Positions 53,797 through 64,000 of a stretch of 64,000 nt of DNA are shown piece by piece (position 1 is the stretch's first letter; the number at the start of each line of letters is the position of its first letter). Source of the DNA: Albidovulum litorale (lineage in GTDB: Bacteria > Pseudomonadota > Alphaproteobacteria > Rhodobacterales > Rhodobacteraceae); the NCBI RefSeq assembly GCF_025751495.1, contig NZ_JAOWKZ010000003.1:62001-126000 (forward strand). The letters are read 5' to 3'. The translations under genes were made by a program, and so were the position numbers. The notes beneath the pieces were generated by a model that was given only the letters and a program-made list of their open reading frames with translations, ran no database searches and was not told the origin of the DNA.

Positions 53797-54652
53797 GCGC
53801 GCCCCGCAACCTTTCCGCCATCCGTCCCAACGCCGCAACGAGCGCCTTGCGGGTTTCCGCGATACGCGGAACATCAGCCAGATCAGCGTGGCTCGCCACC
53901 CAGACGTCGACGCTGATATCGGGGATAAGGCCGGTCACTTCCTCTAACCGGGCATCCTCATGACCGAGGAAATACGGCAGTGGTGTCATGCCCTGCCCTG
54001 CCGCCGCCATTTCCCGAAGGACCGGAAAACTGTCGGCACAAGCGACAATGCTGGCCGAGTCCAGTTTATCCGCCATCCAGCGCCCAATGAGCGAGCGTGA
54101 AAGTGGGCCGCAAATACTCAACCAATCCGCGGTTCCACAGTCCCTCCGACGAAAAACACCGAATCCCAGCTTTGCCCCGATCTCACCAATCAGATCGTCG
54201 GCAAGCTTGTCGGTCGGGCGCACGGTGATATCCGCATGGGTCCGCGCCAGATCGAGGTGCGTGTTTGTGCAAAGGAGTTCGATCCGCAGTTCCGGCGATG
54301 TCTTGCGCAGTTCGGAGACAACCGGCGGCAGCACGTACTGGCAAAACGTGTCGGTGGAGGTGACGCGCACATCACCGGTCAATGGCGCACGCACACCCTC
54401 AAGCGAGCGGGCGACCGATTGCACGGCCCGGTCAACCTCGCGCGCGGCTTCGATCACCCTTTTATGCGCGCTGGTGACCACATATCCCCGCGCTGTCTTG
54501 TCAAATATCTCTACGCCGGACGCCTCCTCATAGGCTGCGATACGCCTGAGCACTGTCGCGTGATTCACGCCTAAACGCCGTGCCGCCGCATTGACGGATC
54601 CTTCTTCCGCGACCGCGAGGACAAACCGTAAATCGTCCCAATTCTCCCTCAT
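53780..54652 (-). CDS. LysR-family transcriptional regulator
   Basis: A 290-residue LTTR. The winged HTH covers about 1-62 (VNAAARRLGVNHATVLRRI) and the effector domain follows from about 90. The HTH loop and length match the subgroup that regulates divergent neighbours, but the neighbours here (cytochrome c' upstream, 190 bp away) give no obvious target. The effector is unknown. Confidence 0.88.
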   Translation of the reverse strand: MRENWDDLRFVLAVAEEGSVNAAARRLGVNHATVLRRIAAYEEASGVEIFDKTARGYVVTSAHKRVIEAAREVDRAVQSVARSLEGVRAPLTGDVRVTSTDTFCQYVLPPVVSELRKTSPELRIELLCTNTHLDLARTHADITVRPTDKLADDLIGEIGAKLGFGVFRRRDCGTADWLSICGPLSRSLIGRWMADKLDSASIVACADSFPVLREMAAAGQGMTPLPYFLGHEDARLEEVTGLIPDISVDVWVASHADLADVPRIAETRKALVAALGRMAERLRGAPMAAA

Positions 54653-54840
54653 GCCGCGATCCTCACGCCATTGTTATCGGTCCAAATCGCGCTTTGGGCT
54701 CAGGTACCATAGCTTCTGCGCCCAAAATCGGGGGAAATCCCCCACTTGTGCAATTTCTCACGTATACCATGCAGGATTTGCGGATGGTAATGAAAATAGG
54801 CACATGTACTCTACCCAAATCCTCAACAGGGAGTTGTTTG

Positions 54841-55305
54841 ATGAAGAAGATTCTTGCCGGTCTGGCGCTCGCCACCATTGCCATCACCGGAGTTGCTTCC
54901 GCTCAGGATTCACCTTTTGCGCTGCAGATCGGCGCGCGCAAAGGCGTGATGGATTATCGCCAGTTGCAGTTGATAACACTCGGCCAGATGGCCAAGGGCG
55001 AGGTCGAGTACAATGCTGAAGCGGCGCAGAAGGCAGCGGACAATGTCGTCGCGTCTGCGATGCTCGACCAGTCCATGCTTTGGCCGCAGGGATCGGACAG
55101 TGACTCCAACATCGAATCCCGTGCCATGGCTTCGATCTGGGCCGAAGGGTCGGATATCGGTGCTAAGGGCAAGGCCTTTGCCGAGGCGGCGATGGCCATG
55201 CAGGCCGCGGCAGGCGTAGATTTGGCCAGCCTGCAGGCGGCGATGGGTCCGCTGGGCGAGACCTGCGTCGCCTGTCACAAGGACTATCGCGCGCCCGCGA
55301 ACTGA
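54841..55305 (+). CDS. Cytochrome c' (class II c-type cytochrome)
   Basis: A 154-residue periplasmic protein. The signal peptide MKKILAGLALATIAITGVASA is followed by a four-helix-bundle sequence. The class II haem site is C-terminal: ETCVACHKDYR. Cytochromes c' bind NO and CO and are linked to NO defence. AGGGAG precedes the ATG; longer upstream frames have no signal peptide. A terminator separates it from the next cytochrome gene. Confidence 0.9.
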   Translation: MKKILAGLALATIAITGVASAQDSPFALQIGARKGVMDYRQLQLITLGQMAKGEVEYNAEAAQKAADNVVASAMLDQSMLWPQGSDSDSNIESRAMASIWAEGSDIGAKGKAFAEAAMAMQAAAGVDLASLQAAMGPLGETCVACHKDYRAPAN

Positions 55306-55333
55306 TAGGGTATTTCTACAGGAAAAGACCTCA

Positions 55334-55358
55334 GGGGGCGGGATTCCCGCCCCCTTTT
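55334..55358 (+). terminator. Terminator after cytochrome c' gene
   Basis: GGGGGCGGG, 3-base loop ATT and CCCGCCCCC form a perfect 9-bp stem followed by TTTT. The next gene starts 12 bp later, so some read-through is possible. Confidence 0.85.
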
Positions 55359-55369
55359 CAAGGAACATC

Positions 55370-56260
55370 ATGCGCCGCATCCTTCGCCTTTTTCTCGTGG
55401 TCGCGATCGTCGGGCTGGGTGTCACCTATCTGGTCGTCCGGCCAAGGACACTTCCCGCCGACACGCTTTCCAGGCTCACTGGCGATGCCGGGCGCGGTGA
55501 ACTGGTGTTCTGGGCGGGTGGATGCGCCTCGTGCCATGCCGATGCGAAGGCGACGGGCGATGACAAGCTTGTCCTGAAAGGGGGGCAGAGCTTTCCCTCT
55601 CCCTTCGGCACCTTCATCGCACCGAATATCTCGAACGACCCTATCGCCGGGATCGGCGCATGGAACGAGCTGGATCTGGCCAATGCAATGATCCGTGGCG
55701 TGTCGCCCGAAGGGCAGCACTACTACCCGGTCTTTCCCTATGCGAGTTATGCGAAGGCCGATCTGCAGGATGTGGTCGACCTGCGCGCCTTTCTCGCCAC
55801 CCTGCCCGCCGATCCGACCCCGAGCGGCGCGCATGAGGTGGGGTTTCCCTTCAATATCCGCCTCAGCCTTGGTGGCTGGAAGCTCCTGTTCCTGAAGGAT
55901 GGCTGGGTCGTCGATGGCGACTTGACCGAGGAAGAACAGCGCGGCCGCTATCTGGCGGAGGCGCTCGGCCATTGCGGTGAATGCCATACGCCGAGAAATG
56001 CGCTGGGCGGAATGGAGAGCGCGCGCTGGCTCGCAGGCGGGCCAGTCCCTGCGGGGCGTGGAAACTTCCCCAATATCACTCCTGCAAAGCTGGACTGGTC
56101 AAAGGCCGATATCGTCGAATATCTCACCTCGGGATTCACACCGGATTTTGACAGCGTCGGCGGCCACATGGCTTTGGTGGTGGAAAACACTGCCCGCCTG
56201 CCCGAAGCAGACCGGGCCGCCATCGCCGCATATCTGAAGCGTGTTCCCGCGTCGGAATGA
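55370..56260 (+). CDS. Di-haem c-type cytochrome
   Basis: A 296-residue membrane-anchored or exported cytochrome with two haem sites: CASCHAD (about residue 52) and CGECHTPRN (about 201). The first roughly 22 residues form an uncleaved-looking hydrophobic anchor. The layout resembles cytochrome subunits of periplasmic sugar or alcohol dehydrogenases, but no dehydrogenase is encoded next to it. The electron donor is therefore unknown. AAGGA precedes the ATG. Confidence 0.88.
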   Translation: MRRILRLFLVVAIVGLGVTYLVVRPRTLPADTLSRLTGDAGRGELVFWAGGCASCHADAKATGDDKLVLKGGQSFPSPFGTFIAPNISNDPIAGIGAWNELDLANAMIRGVSPEGQHYYPVFPYASYAKADLQDVVDLRAFLATLPADPTPSGAHEVGFPFNIRLSLGGWKLLFLKDGWVVDGDLTEEEQRGRYLAEALGHCGECHTPRNALGGMESARWLAGGPVPAGRGNFPNITPAKLDWSKADIVEYLTSGFTPDFDSVGGHMALVVENTARLPEADRAAIAAYLKRVPASE

Positions 56261-56365
56261 CCTGCTAATTCACGATCCGTTAACCCATTCAGGCTCATGA
56301 TCGTCCTATGAGCCAATGGTACCGGCGGGGGCGGTATCCGGCGGCCGGTATCGCGGGACACTGCC

Positions 56366-56680
56366 ATGAAAACCGCTTCGTACTGCCTCGTTCCCCTCCT
56401 CGTCCCCCTTACGGTTACTGCGCCCTGCAACGCAGACCCGATCACCCAACCCACTGCGCCTCCGGTTGCGAGGTTGCAGTTGACCGATGACCTCTATGGC
56501 CAGCCGCATCCGCAACCTGAACCGCGTATCCGGTTGCCGGAGCCGGGAGACCTGATTCCCGATGCCATCAGCAGCGGAATCGGTTTTCTGTTGAGTGACA
56601 GGGTATCAACCGAGGCCAATCTCAAGGGCGGCAGCGCAGCGGGCCCGCGCCTTAACCTGTCGATCGGGTTCAACTTCTGA
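56366..56680 (+). CDS. Small exported proline-rich protein
   Basis: A 104-residue protein with a signal peptide (about 1-23). A mature Pro/Gln-rich region (GQPHPQPEPRIRLPEPGD) is followed by a C-terminal part ending LNLSIGFNF. A terminal aromatic in an alternating hydrophobic stretch is reminiscent of outer-membrane beta-strands, but the protein is too short for a barrel. No strong ribosome site is seen. It lies upstream of a porin gene. Confidence 0.5.
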   Translation: MKTASYCLVPLLVPLTVTAPCNADPITQPTAPPVARLQLTDDLYGQPHPQPEPRIRLPEPGDLIPDAISSGIGFLLSDRVSTEANLKGGSAAGPRLNLSIGFNF

Positions 56681-56830
56681 AACGGATATCCACCACTAAC
56701 TCCGTCTGGAACTGTGCAGTTCGGGCTACAGCGACCAAATAACTGGCACCTCATGGTAAGGAACACTTGTGGCTGCCTCGAGAACCGGCGAATGGCTGCG
56801 GCAAGTAGTAATTTACCGGGGGCTAATATC

Positions 56831-57736
56831 ATGAATGCAGATCAACTTTCCAAAGCTTTCGCCGGGCTTGTTCTTGCGGTGGCGGTGCCTTCCTCTGTTG
56901 CTGCGCAATCCGCTCCGAATATCAATGTCACCGGTGAAATTGAAGTTGAGGTCCTTCACAGTGACGGGTCCGACGAAACGTTCCTCTTCGGTGACATTGA
57001 TCTGAGCTTCGGCCCCGCCGCCGGTGCGGGCGGGCTCGGCTTTGATCTCGGCGTTCTCGCAATCGACAGCGATGGAATTGGCTCCGAATCGGCGATTTTC
57101 GCGGCGGCCACCTACACGACCAGCTATGGCAAGTTCAGCTTCGGTGTGCCGCGCAACGCAGCGAGTGCGTTCAGCCGCATGCCGGACCTCGGCGGCATAA
57201 AACTGGTGTCGCTCCAACAGGACGCGTTCACCGGCGGGGTCGTCGAATTGATGTACTTGACGAATGACGACGTCCCGGTTGGTCTGCGGTATGACGCGGA
57301 TTACGGCGCGATCAAAGCGGCGACATCGTATCACCGCCTGTCCGACTCGGAGGCGACCGTCTTTGACTTGGCCGCCAGCTTTGAGATGGGCAAGTTCTTC
57401 ACCAACGGCTCGGTGGAAATCGTGAAACCGCAGGGCACCTCGTCACAATCGGCCGTGCATGCCGAAATCGGTGCGAGCACGGACCTCTACGAGGCGGGGA
57501 TTGGCTACACGATCGGCAGCAATGTCATTCCCGATGCGTTCATGGCCTGGGCGACCTACCGGCCGGTTCAGAAGCTCGACATTTCGGCAACCGTCCTCGA
57601 CATCGACGGTACCGACGCGCTTTATGGTCTGAGTGGCACATACGCGTTCTGGAACTCGGCCTATGTGCAGGCGGGTGTCGCCGACAGCAGCGGCATCGAT
57701 GCTGTCTGGGACCTGTCGCTCGGCTACAAGTTCTGA
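56831..57736 (+). CDS. Porin-like outer membrane protein
   Basis: A 301-residue outer-membrane protein. The signal peptide (about 1-25, ending VAAQ) is followed by amphipathic beta-strands with Gly/Tyr-rich turns (FGDIDLSFGPAAGAGGLG, VGLRYDADYGAIKAA). It ends in LSLGYKF, the C-terminal Phe signature for insertion by the Bam machinery. This is the general-porin type common in Rhodobacteraceae. Alternative upstream starts lack a signal. A terminator follows. Confidence 0.85.
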   Translation: MNADQLSKAFAGLVLAVAVPSSVAAQSAPNINVTGEIEVEVLHSDGSDETFLFGDIDLSFGPAAGAGGLGFDLGVLAIDSDGIGSESAIFAAATYTTSYGKFSFGVPRNAASAFSRMPDLGGIKLVSLQQDAFTGGVVELMYLTNDDVPVGLRYDADYGAIKAATSYHRLSDSEATVFDLAASFEMGKFFTNGSVEIVKPQGTSSQSAVHAEIGASTDLYEAGIGYTIGSNVIPDAFMAWATYRPVQKLDISATVLDIDGTDALYGLSGTYAFWNSAYVQAGVADSSGIDAVWDLSLGYKF

Positions 57737-57745
57737 ATCTGAATG

Positions 57746-57769
57746 GGGCGGGTCATCAGCCCGCCCTTT
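57746..57769. terminator. Terminator between porin and lipA
   Basis: GGGCGGG, 7-base loop and CCCGCCC pair, followed by TTTG on the plus strand. It separates the convergent porin and lipA genes. Confidence 0.75.
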
Positions 57770-57771
57770 GT

Positions 57772-58722
57772 TCACGCCCGGCCAAGACGCTCCAACCGCG
57801 CCGCGCGCAGCCGCGCGAAGTCGTCGCCAGCATGATAGGATGACCGGGTCAGCGGCGTGGCAGACACCATCAGGAAGCCCTTGCCATAAGCGGCCTTCTC
57901 ATAGCCCTTGAATTCCTCAGGCGTCACGAACCGGTCAACTCGGTGGTGCTTCGGCGTCGGTTGCAGATACTGACCGATGGTCAGAAAGTCGATATCTGCG
58001 GCGCGCATGTCGTCCATCACCTGACGCACCTCCTGCGCATTCTCGCCCAGCCCCACCATGATGCCGGACTTGGTGAACATTGCCGGGTCCAGATCCTTCA
58101 CCCGCTGCAAAAGCCGGAGCGAGTGGAAATACCGCGCGCCGGGTCGGACCGAAGGGTAAAGACCGGGCACGGTTTCCAGGTTGTGGTTGAAGACGTCCGG
58201 TCGGGCTTCGACAACCTTTTCAAGTGCTTCAGGGCGACACTTGAGAAAGTCCGGGGTCAGGATCTCGATTGTCGTTTCCGGCGAACGATGCCGCACCGCC
58301 CTGATCGTCTGGGCAAAATGCTCAGCCCCGCCATCTTCCAGATCGTCGCGGTCGACCGAGGTGATGACGACATGGTTCAGGCCCAGCGTCTCAACCGCAT
58401 GGGCAACCCGGCCCGGTTCGAACACGTCAAGCGCATCGGGGCGGCCCGTGGCGATGTTGCAGAACGAACAGCCGCGTGTGCAGATCTCACCCATGATCAT
58501 CATGGTCGCGTGACCGGCCGACCAGCATTCGCCGACATTCGGGCAGCCGGCCTCTTCGCAGACCGTCACGAGCTTGTTCGTGCGCAGGATATCTCGCGTC
58601 TGCTTGTAACCAGCAGAGGTCGGGGCCTTGACCCTGATCCAGTCGGGCTTTTTCGGCTGCGCCTGATCCGCCCGGTGGGCTTTTTCAGGATGACGCTGGT
58701 CCGGAATTCTGAGGTCGCGCAC
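57772..58722 (-). CDS. lipA: Lipoyl synthase
   Basis: A 316-residue radical SAM enzyme inserting two sulfurs into octanoyl groups on lipoate-dependent enzymes. Both iron-sulfur sites are visible: auxiliary cluster [12 protein letters not shown] and radical SAM cluster [13 protein letters not shown]. The C-terminal RSSYHAGD carries the Ser ligand of the auxiliary cluster. The start is GTG with GGGGGA upstream. In relatives lipA often lies near ratA-like and ispDF genes; here it is 4.8 kb from ratA. Confidence 0.95.
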   Translation of the reverse strand: MRDLRIPDQRHPEKAHRADQAQPKKPDWIRVKAPTSAGYKQTRDILRTNKLVTVCEEAGCPNVGECWSAGHATMMIMGEICTRGCSFCNIATGRPDALDVFEPGRVAHAVETLGLNHVVITSVDRDDLEDGGAEHFAQTIRAVRHRSPETTIEILTPDFLKCRPEALEKVVEARPDVFNHNLETVPGLYPSVRPGARYFHSLRLLQRVKDLDPAMFTKSGIMVGLGENAQEVRQVMDDMRAADIDFLTIGQYLQPTPKHHRVDRFVTPEEFKGYEKAAYGKGFLMVSATPLTRSSYHAGDDFARLRAARLERLGRA

Positions 58723-58825
58723 GAATTATTCCCCCTAACTGGCGGTCGTGTCGGAGATATGCCTTTTTTCAGTGAAACACAATGAAACTGCGCGCATGGC
58801 TGGTTTGTGCGCAATTGGAGGATAC

Positions 58826-59382
58826 TTGGCTTCTACACTCGTCGCCGAGGTAGTCGGTACGTTCATCCTGGTATTTTCGGCGGTGGATCGGCGGTTCTGA
58901 TGGGCGAACATGTCGGGACGCTCGGGATATCGCTGGCATTTGGCCTGTCGATTGTCGCCGCCGCCTACGGGATCGGGCCGATTTCGAGCGCTCATCTGAA
59001 CCCGGCAGTGTCCTTTGGTATGATGGCCGCCGGACGCATGAGTGGTCACGATGCGGCGATCTACTCCATCGCTCAGGTCGCCGGGGCAACGCTGGCCGCA
59101 GCTGTGATCCTGATCATCGCGTCCGGTCGGGCCGACTATTCGCTGGCCACGAATGGTCTGGGCCAGAACGACTATGGTGCGGGATACCTGGGTGAGTATT
59201 CGATGGGCGCCGCGTTCCTGTTCGAAACGGTCGCGACTTTCCGCTTTATCACCGTCATTCTGGGTGTGACGCAGAACGGCGCGCCCACCACCCTCGCCGG
59301 GTTGGCAATCTGTCTGACACTGGCGGGCATTCACCGCTTCTTGGGGGTATTCTGGCCGGTTTTGCCCACAGTCTGGGCGTGA
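58826..59382 (+). pseudogene. Aquaporin (MIP family) pseudogene
   Basis: A MIP channel gene broken at both ends. From a TTG at 58,826 (GGAGG just upstream) the frame reads LASTLVAEVVGTFILVF and stops at 58,900. The family sequence continues in another frame (GGGSAVLMGEHVG...), so one base is missing near 58,876. The first NPA box (SAHLNPAVSFG) and later helices (FLFETVATFRFITVILGV) are intact. After IHRFLG the second NPA box and last helix are absent and the frame runs to a stop at 59,382. A working water channel is not expected. Confidence 0.8.
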
Positions 59383-59416
59383 CGAGCGCACAGGTACAAT
59401 AGGATCGTCGGGGTTG

Positions 59417-60346
59417 CTAAACTCCCGCTCTGCGCGCGGCATTCATCAATGCCGCGCCTGCTTCTGCCAGAATTTCCGCAAGCCGGGCGAACCAGCCTTC
59501 GCCATCGCTGGTCACGCGGCGCACCAGGACGATGCGCCTTGAGGGTTCAGGTTCCGCAAAGCGACGCAAGGCGATACCCGGCACGGCAGCCGATTCTGTC
59601 GCGACCGCGATTTCTGGCAGAAAGGTCAGCCCGACCCCCTGCCCCACAAGCCCGCAAAGCGTCGACAGCGAGGCGGCCCCAAGGTCGAGACGCAGACGCT
59701 TGCGGTCGAGGCCGCAGACTTCCAGCGCCTGATCAGCAAGGCAGTGGCCTTCATCCAGCAGAAGCAATTGATCCGGATCGAGCGTGGCCGGTCTTAGCGC
59801 TTCCATACCGGCAGAGGCCGCTGATATCCGACGTTCACTGCCCGCAAGCAGGAATCTGTCCTCGAACAGGGACGTCGCCGACAGGTCAGAACCATAGGCT
59901 AAATCCGCCACCACCACGGCATCCAGCCGCCCGGAATGCAGGTCGGCCATCAGGTCATCGGTGCGGGCCTCGCGAATTCTGAGATCACGGGTCAGGTCGT
60001 CGGCACGAAGGTTTGGCAAGGCGCGCGGCAACAGATACGGGGCAACGGTCGGAATGACGCCGAGGTTGAGCCGCCCGGTCAGGGCCTTCCGCCGCGCTGC
60101 GGCCTCCAGCTCACTGATTTCGGCCAAAATCCGCCGCGCCCGAGTTTCCAACTCCCGCCCTTCGCGCGTCAGATGCAGACCCCTTGGAAGTCGCTCAACG
60201 AGCGCAACATTAAGTGCGGCCTCTAACTCTCTAATCTGCATAGACAATGCAGGTTGCGAAATGTGGACCTTTTCGGCCGCGCCACCAAAACTGCGCGCGT
60301 CGGCAAGTGCGAGGAAGTAGCTCAGTTGCCGCAATGTAATCGACAT
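59417..60346 (-). CDS. oxyR: Peroxide sensor OxyR
   Basis: A 309-residue LysR-type regulator. The HTH is at about 15-40 (SFGGAAEKVHISQPALSMQI). The redox pair matches E. coli OxyR in spacing: GHCLADQALEVC (Cys202, Cys211, nine apart), the disulfide switch for hydrogen peroxide. It is divergent from katG, its classical target, with 159 bp between the starts. Confidence 0.93.
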   Translation of the reverse strand: MSITLRQLSYFLALADARSFGGAAEKVHISQPALSMQIRELEAALNVALVERLPRGLHLTREGRELETRARRILAEISELEAAARRKALTGRLNLGVIPTVAPYLLPRALPNLRADDLTRDLRIREARTDDLMADLHSGRLDAVVVADLAYGSDLSATSLFEDRFLLAGSERRISAASAGMEALRPATLDPDQLLLLDEGHCLADQALEVCGLDRKRLRLDLGAASLSTLCGLVGQGVGLTFLPEIAVATESAAVPGIALRRFAEPEPSRRIVLVRRVTSDGEGWFARLAEILAEAGAALMNAARRAGV

Positions 60347-60381
60347 AAGAAATCCTTATTGCAACACGAAGAAATTCCGAT
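60345..60381. promoter_or_regulatory. Putative OxyR site in oxyR-katG gap
   Basis: Four tetramers are spaced by exactly seven bases: ATAA-N7-TTAT-N7-CGAA-N7-CGAT (60,345-60,381). This follows the OxyR spacing rule ATAG-N7-CTAT-N7-ATAG-N7-CTAT, though the tetramer matches are partial. It begins at the oxyR start codon, a position suited to autoregulation and katG activation. Confidence 0.4.
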
Positions 60382-60409
60382 TTTTAATTATTACAAACAC
60401 AGCCCATAG

Positions 60410-62680
<2,271 letters not shown>

Positions 62681-62703
62681 TCGGCGGGCCATCTGACACA
62701 AGG

Positions 62704-62736
62704 AAAGCGCCCCGGATACCGGGGCGCTTTTCTTTT
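62704..62736. terminator. Terminator after katG
   Basis: AAAGCGCCCCGG, loop ATA and CCGGGGCGCTTT form a perfect 12-bp stem followed by TCTTTT. It can also serve the convergent gene ending at 62,736. Confidence 0.9.
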
Positions 62737-63875
62737 CAACCGATCATCGGAGATTGCCCACCATAGGTTTCGTCATAGTGGCGCTTGAGCCGTTGAAGCG
62801 CGATGCGCAGGACGATCTTGCCAGATCGGGCCGACCAGCCCATCCGCTTTTCCGCCGCCTCCAGCCCTTCAAGAAAACAGCAGCAGCGCAGAACCATATC
62901 GCCAAGCCCCGGGCCAAGGTCGCGCAGGGCTGCGGCCACCCGATCCCGCGCCTGACCCGAGCCGCCTCCAACACCGCCCGAGAAGGCGCCCCTGTCACCC
63001 GCCGTCAGAAACCTATCCCAGTTCTGGGCGACCCTCGGTCCCATCTGCGCGAGTTCAAAATCTTCGCGCAGTCTTTCACCCGCCGCGACCAGTTCCGGGC
63101 TGAGAAAGGGATTGCCGTCCTTTTCCTTGCGGCGCGCCAGCACCGTCAGCGGGCTTTCGGCGAGGTTGTAGCGGACACGTCGTTGGTTCTCGGCCCCCGG
63201 ATCGGCGACGTTGCGTTCTTCCCAGTCGCGGTGTTGTTCCGCAAAAGGGCTTTGCGCTTCGGCGAAACCGGGATTGCGCGTCGCCTGATCCTGCGCGAGC
63301 AACCGTTTCAGCATCGCGCGCCCTGCCCCGGTGATCTCGTAGGTCGTCACCCGGCCGGTTTTTTGCACGGCGATCCAATCGTTCAGGGCAAATGCCTGTG
63401 CGACAGTCCGGTCCACCACGCCCGTCCTGACAGTACCTTTCAGCACCACCGCCTTTTCCATCTCGGTCGAAACCGCCAGAACGGCGCCGATTTCACATAA
63501 CCTCCGTAGGATACGGCGGGCTTCCCGATGCAATGCAGCTTCATCGGGGACGTGACACTGGGTCGACCGGACCGGTGCACTCATATGGCAGGCTCCTTCC
63601 TGTTTTTGACATGCTGTTTCCGTCTTTCGTGCCCGTTCGGACCAGCTGGGCGGGACATAGAGCCGCCCAAACCGGTTCAGTGCCTCATCAATCAGCGGAT
63701 CGTCGCGGCGGTTTTCGAACGCCCGGACTTTTCTGAGCACAGTCGAGGCATGGCAACCCTCGAACCGCGCAAGTGCGCGGAGCGACAGCCCCTCTTCGAC
63801 ATGGCGCAGGTAAAGACGCGCATTTTCTGGCAGCCAGCCAGGCAATGCTGCTGGCGGTTGGGCCATAACCGTCAT
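62736..63875 (-). CDS. DUF6456 domain protein with N-terminal HTH
   Basis: A 379-residue protein. The N-terminus has a helix-turn-helix (LSLRALARFEGCHASTVLRK, about 30-49). A second winged-helix-like part lies about 120-195 (ILRRLCEIGAVL, YEITGAGRAMLKRLL). The C-terminal DUF6456 region contains VRYNLAESPLTVLARRK, FELAQMGPRVAQNWDRF and DLGPGLGDMVLRCCCFLEG. It is conserved in Rhodobacteraceae and probably DNA-binding, but the regulon is unknown. The start ATG at 63,875 has GGGGGA upstream; another ATG lies three codons in. The last 125 bp of the window are A+T-rich and should hold its promoter. Confidence 0.8.
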   Translation of the reverse strand: MTVMAQPPAALPGWLPENARLYLRHVEEGLSLRALARFEGCHASTVLRKVRAFENRRDDPLIDEALNRFGRLYVPPSWSERARKTETACQKQEGACHMSAPVRSTQCHVPDEAALHREARRILRRLCEIGAVLAVSTEMEKAVVLKGTVRTGVVDRTVAQAFALNDWIAVQKTGRVTTYEITGAGRAMLKRLLAQDQATRNPGFAEAQSPFAEQHRDWEERNVADPGAENQRRVRYNLAESPLTVLARRKEKDGNPFLSPELVAAGERLREDFELAQMGPRVAQNWDRFLTAGDRGAFSGGVGGGSGQARDRVAAALRDLGPGLGDMVLRCCCFLEGLEAAEKRMGWSARSGKIVLRIALQRLKRHYDETYGGQSPMIG

Positions 63876-64000
63876 TCAATCCCCCGAATTTCCTACAGCT
63901 ATTTACGCTGCATTAACCACAATAAATTCAACCGACGGTTGCTTTCGTTACCTGATCGTTAAAGCCGAGCACGATCCCGAGAATTGTTGATAAATAATAA

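Overview
The window is GC-rich alphaproteobacterial DNA, best explained as a member of the Rhodobacteraceae. The evidence is gene order: dusB(nifR3)-ntrB-ntrC-ntrY-ntrX-trkA-trkH-hfq-hflX in one block, glnB-glnA, a trgA-trgB-cysK tellurite-resistance locus of Rhodobacter type, fused ispDF, and NtrC/NtrX proteins that lack the sigma-54-contacting GAFTGA loop. All family names come from reading motifs, without database searches.

Region 1 (about 1-17,980) is a mobile element, cut off at the left edge. Its minus-strand part (1-8,768) is a phage-type replication and recombination module. It holds an excisionase-like HTH protein, a protein of unknown function, a Sak4-like ATPase, a DUF669 protein, a PD-(D/E)XK nuclease, an SF2 helicase, a zinc-finger DUF6511-like protein, a primase-polymerase/helicase, a RuvC-like resolvase and a DUF6362-like protein. 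A 260-bp iteron and A+T-rich patch beside the primase gene looks like a replication origin. A lysogeny-type control region follows (HTH regulator plus ImmA/IrrE peptidase, 12,060-13,297). It faces a minus-strand pair of unrecognised genes (9,750-11,898) across two matching operator palindromes. Next come a DUF2924 and large serine recombinase cassette (13,464-15,904), an A+T-richer membrane-protein gene and a DUF3883 gene. A tRNA-Ser(GGA) gene with its own promoter and terminator marks the probable right border.

Region 2 (18,209-27,969) is a minus-strand run: class V aminotransferase, photolyase, cyclopropane fatty acid synthase, trgA, trgB, cysK, a large MscS-type channel and an AlaX-type editing protein. 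The last six are nearly contiguous or overlapping. Its theme is membrane, oxyanion and stress tolerance.

Region 3 (28,270-33,034) is plus strand: a BCCT transporter, two small envelope proteins, a two-TM potassium channel and rpsF-rpsR-rplI.

Region 4 (33,112-52,479) is the nitrogen and potassium regulatory core. It holds nnr (carrying an in-frame palindromic repeat), glnB-glnA, then hflX, hfq, trkH, trkA, ntrX, ntrY, ntrC, ntrB and dusB on the minus strand. On the plus strand follow ispDF-pgpA-pncC and amtB. Within 19 kb lie the ammonium transporter, PII, glutamine synthetase, both two-component systems and the K+ uptake pair.

Region 5 (52,533-64,000) is mixed: a RatA/Coq10-like protein, hpt, a LysR regulator, two c-type cytochromes, a porin, lipA, a broken aquaporin gene, the divergent oxyR-katG pair and a DUF6456 protein.
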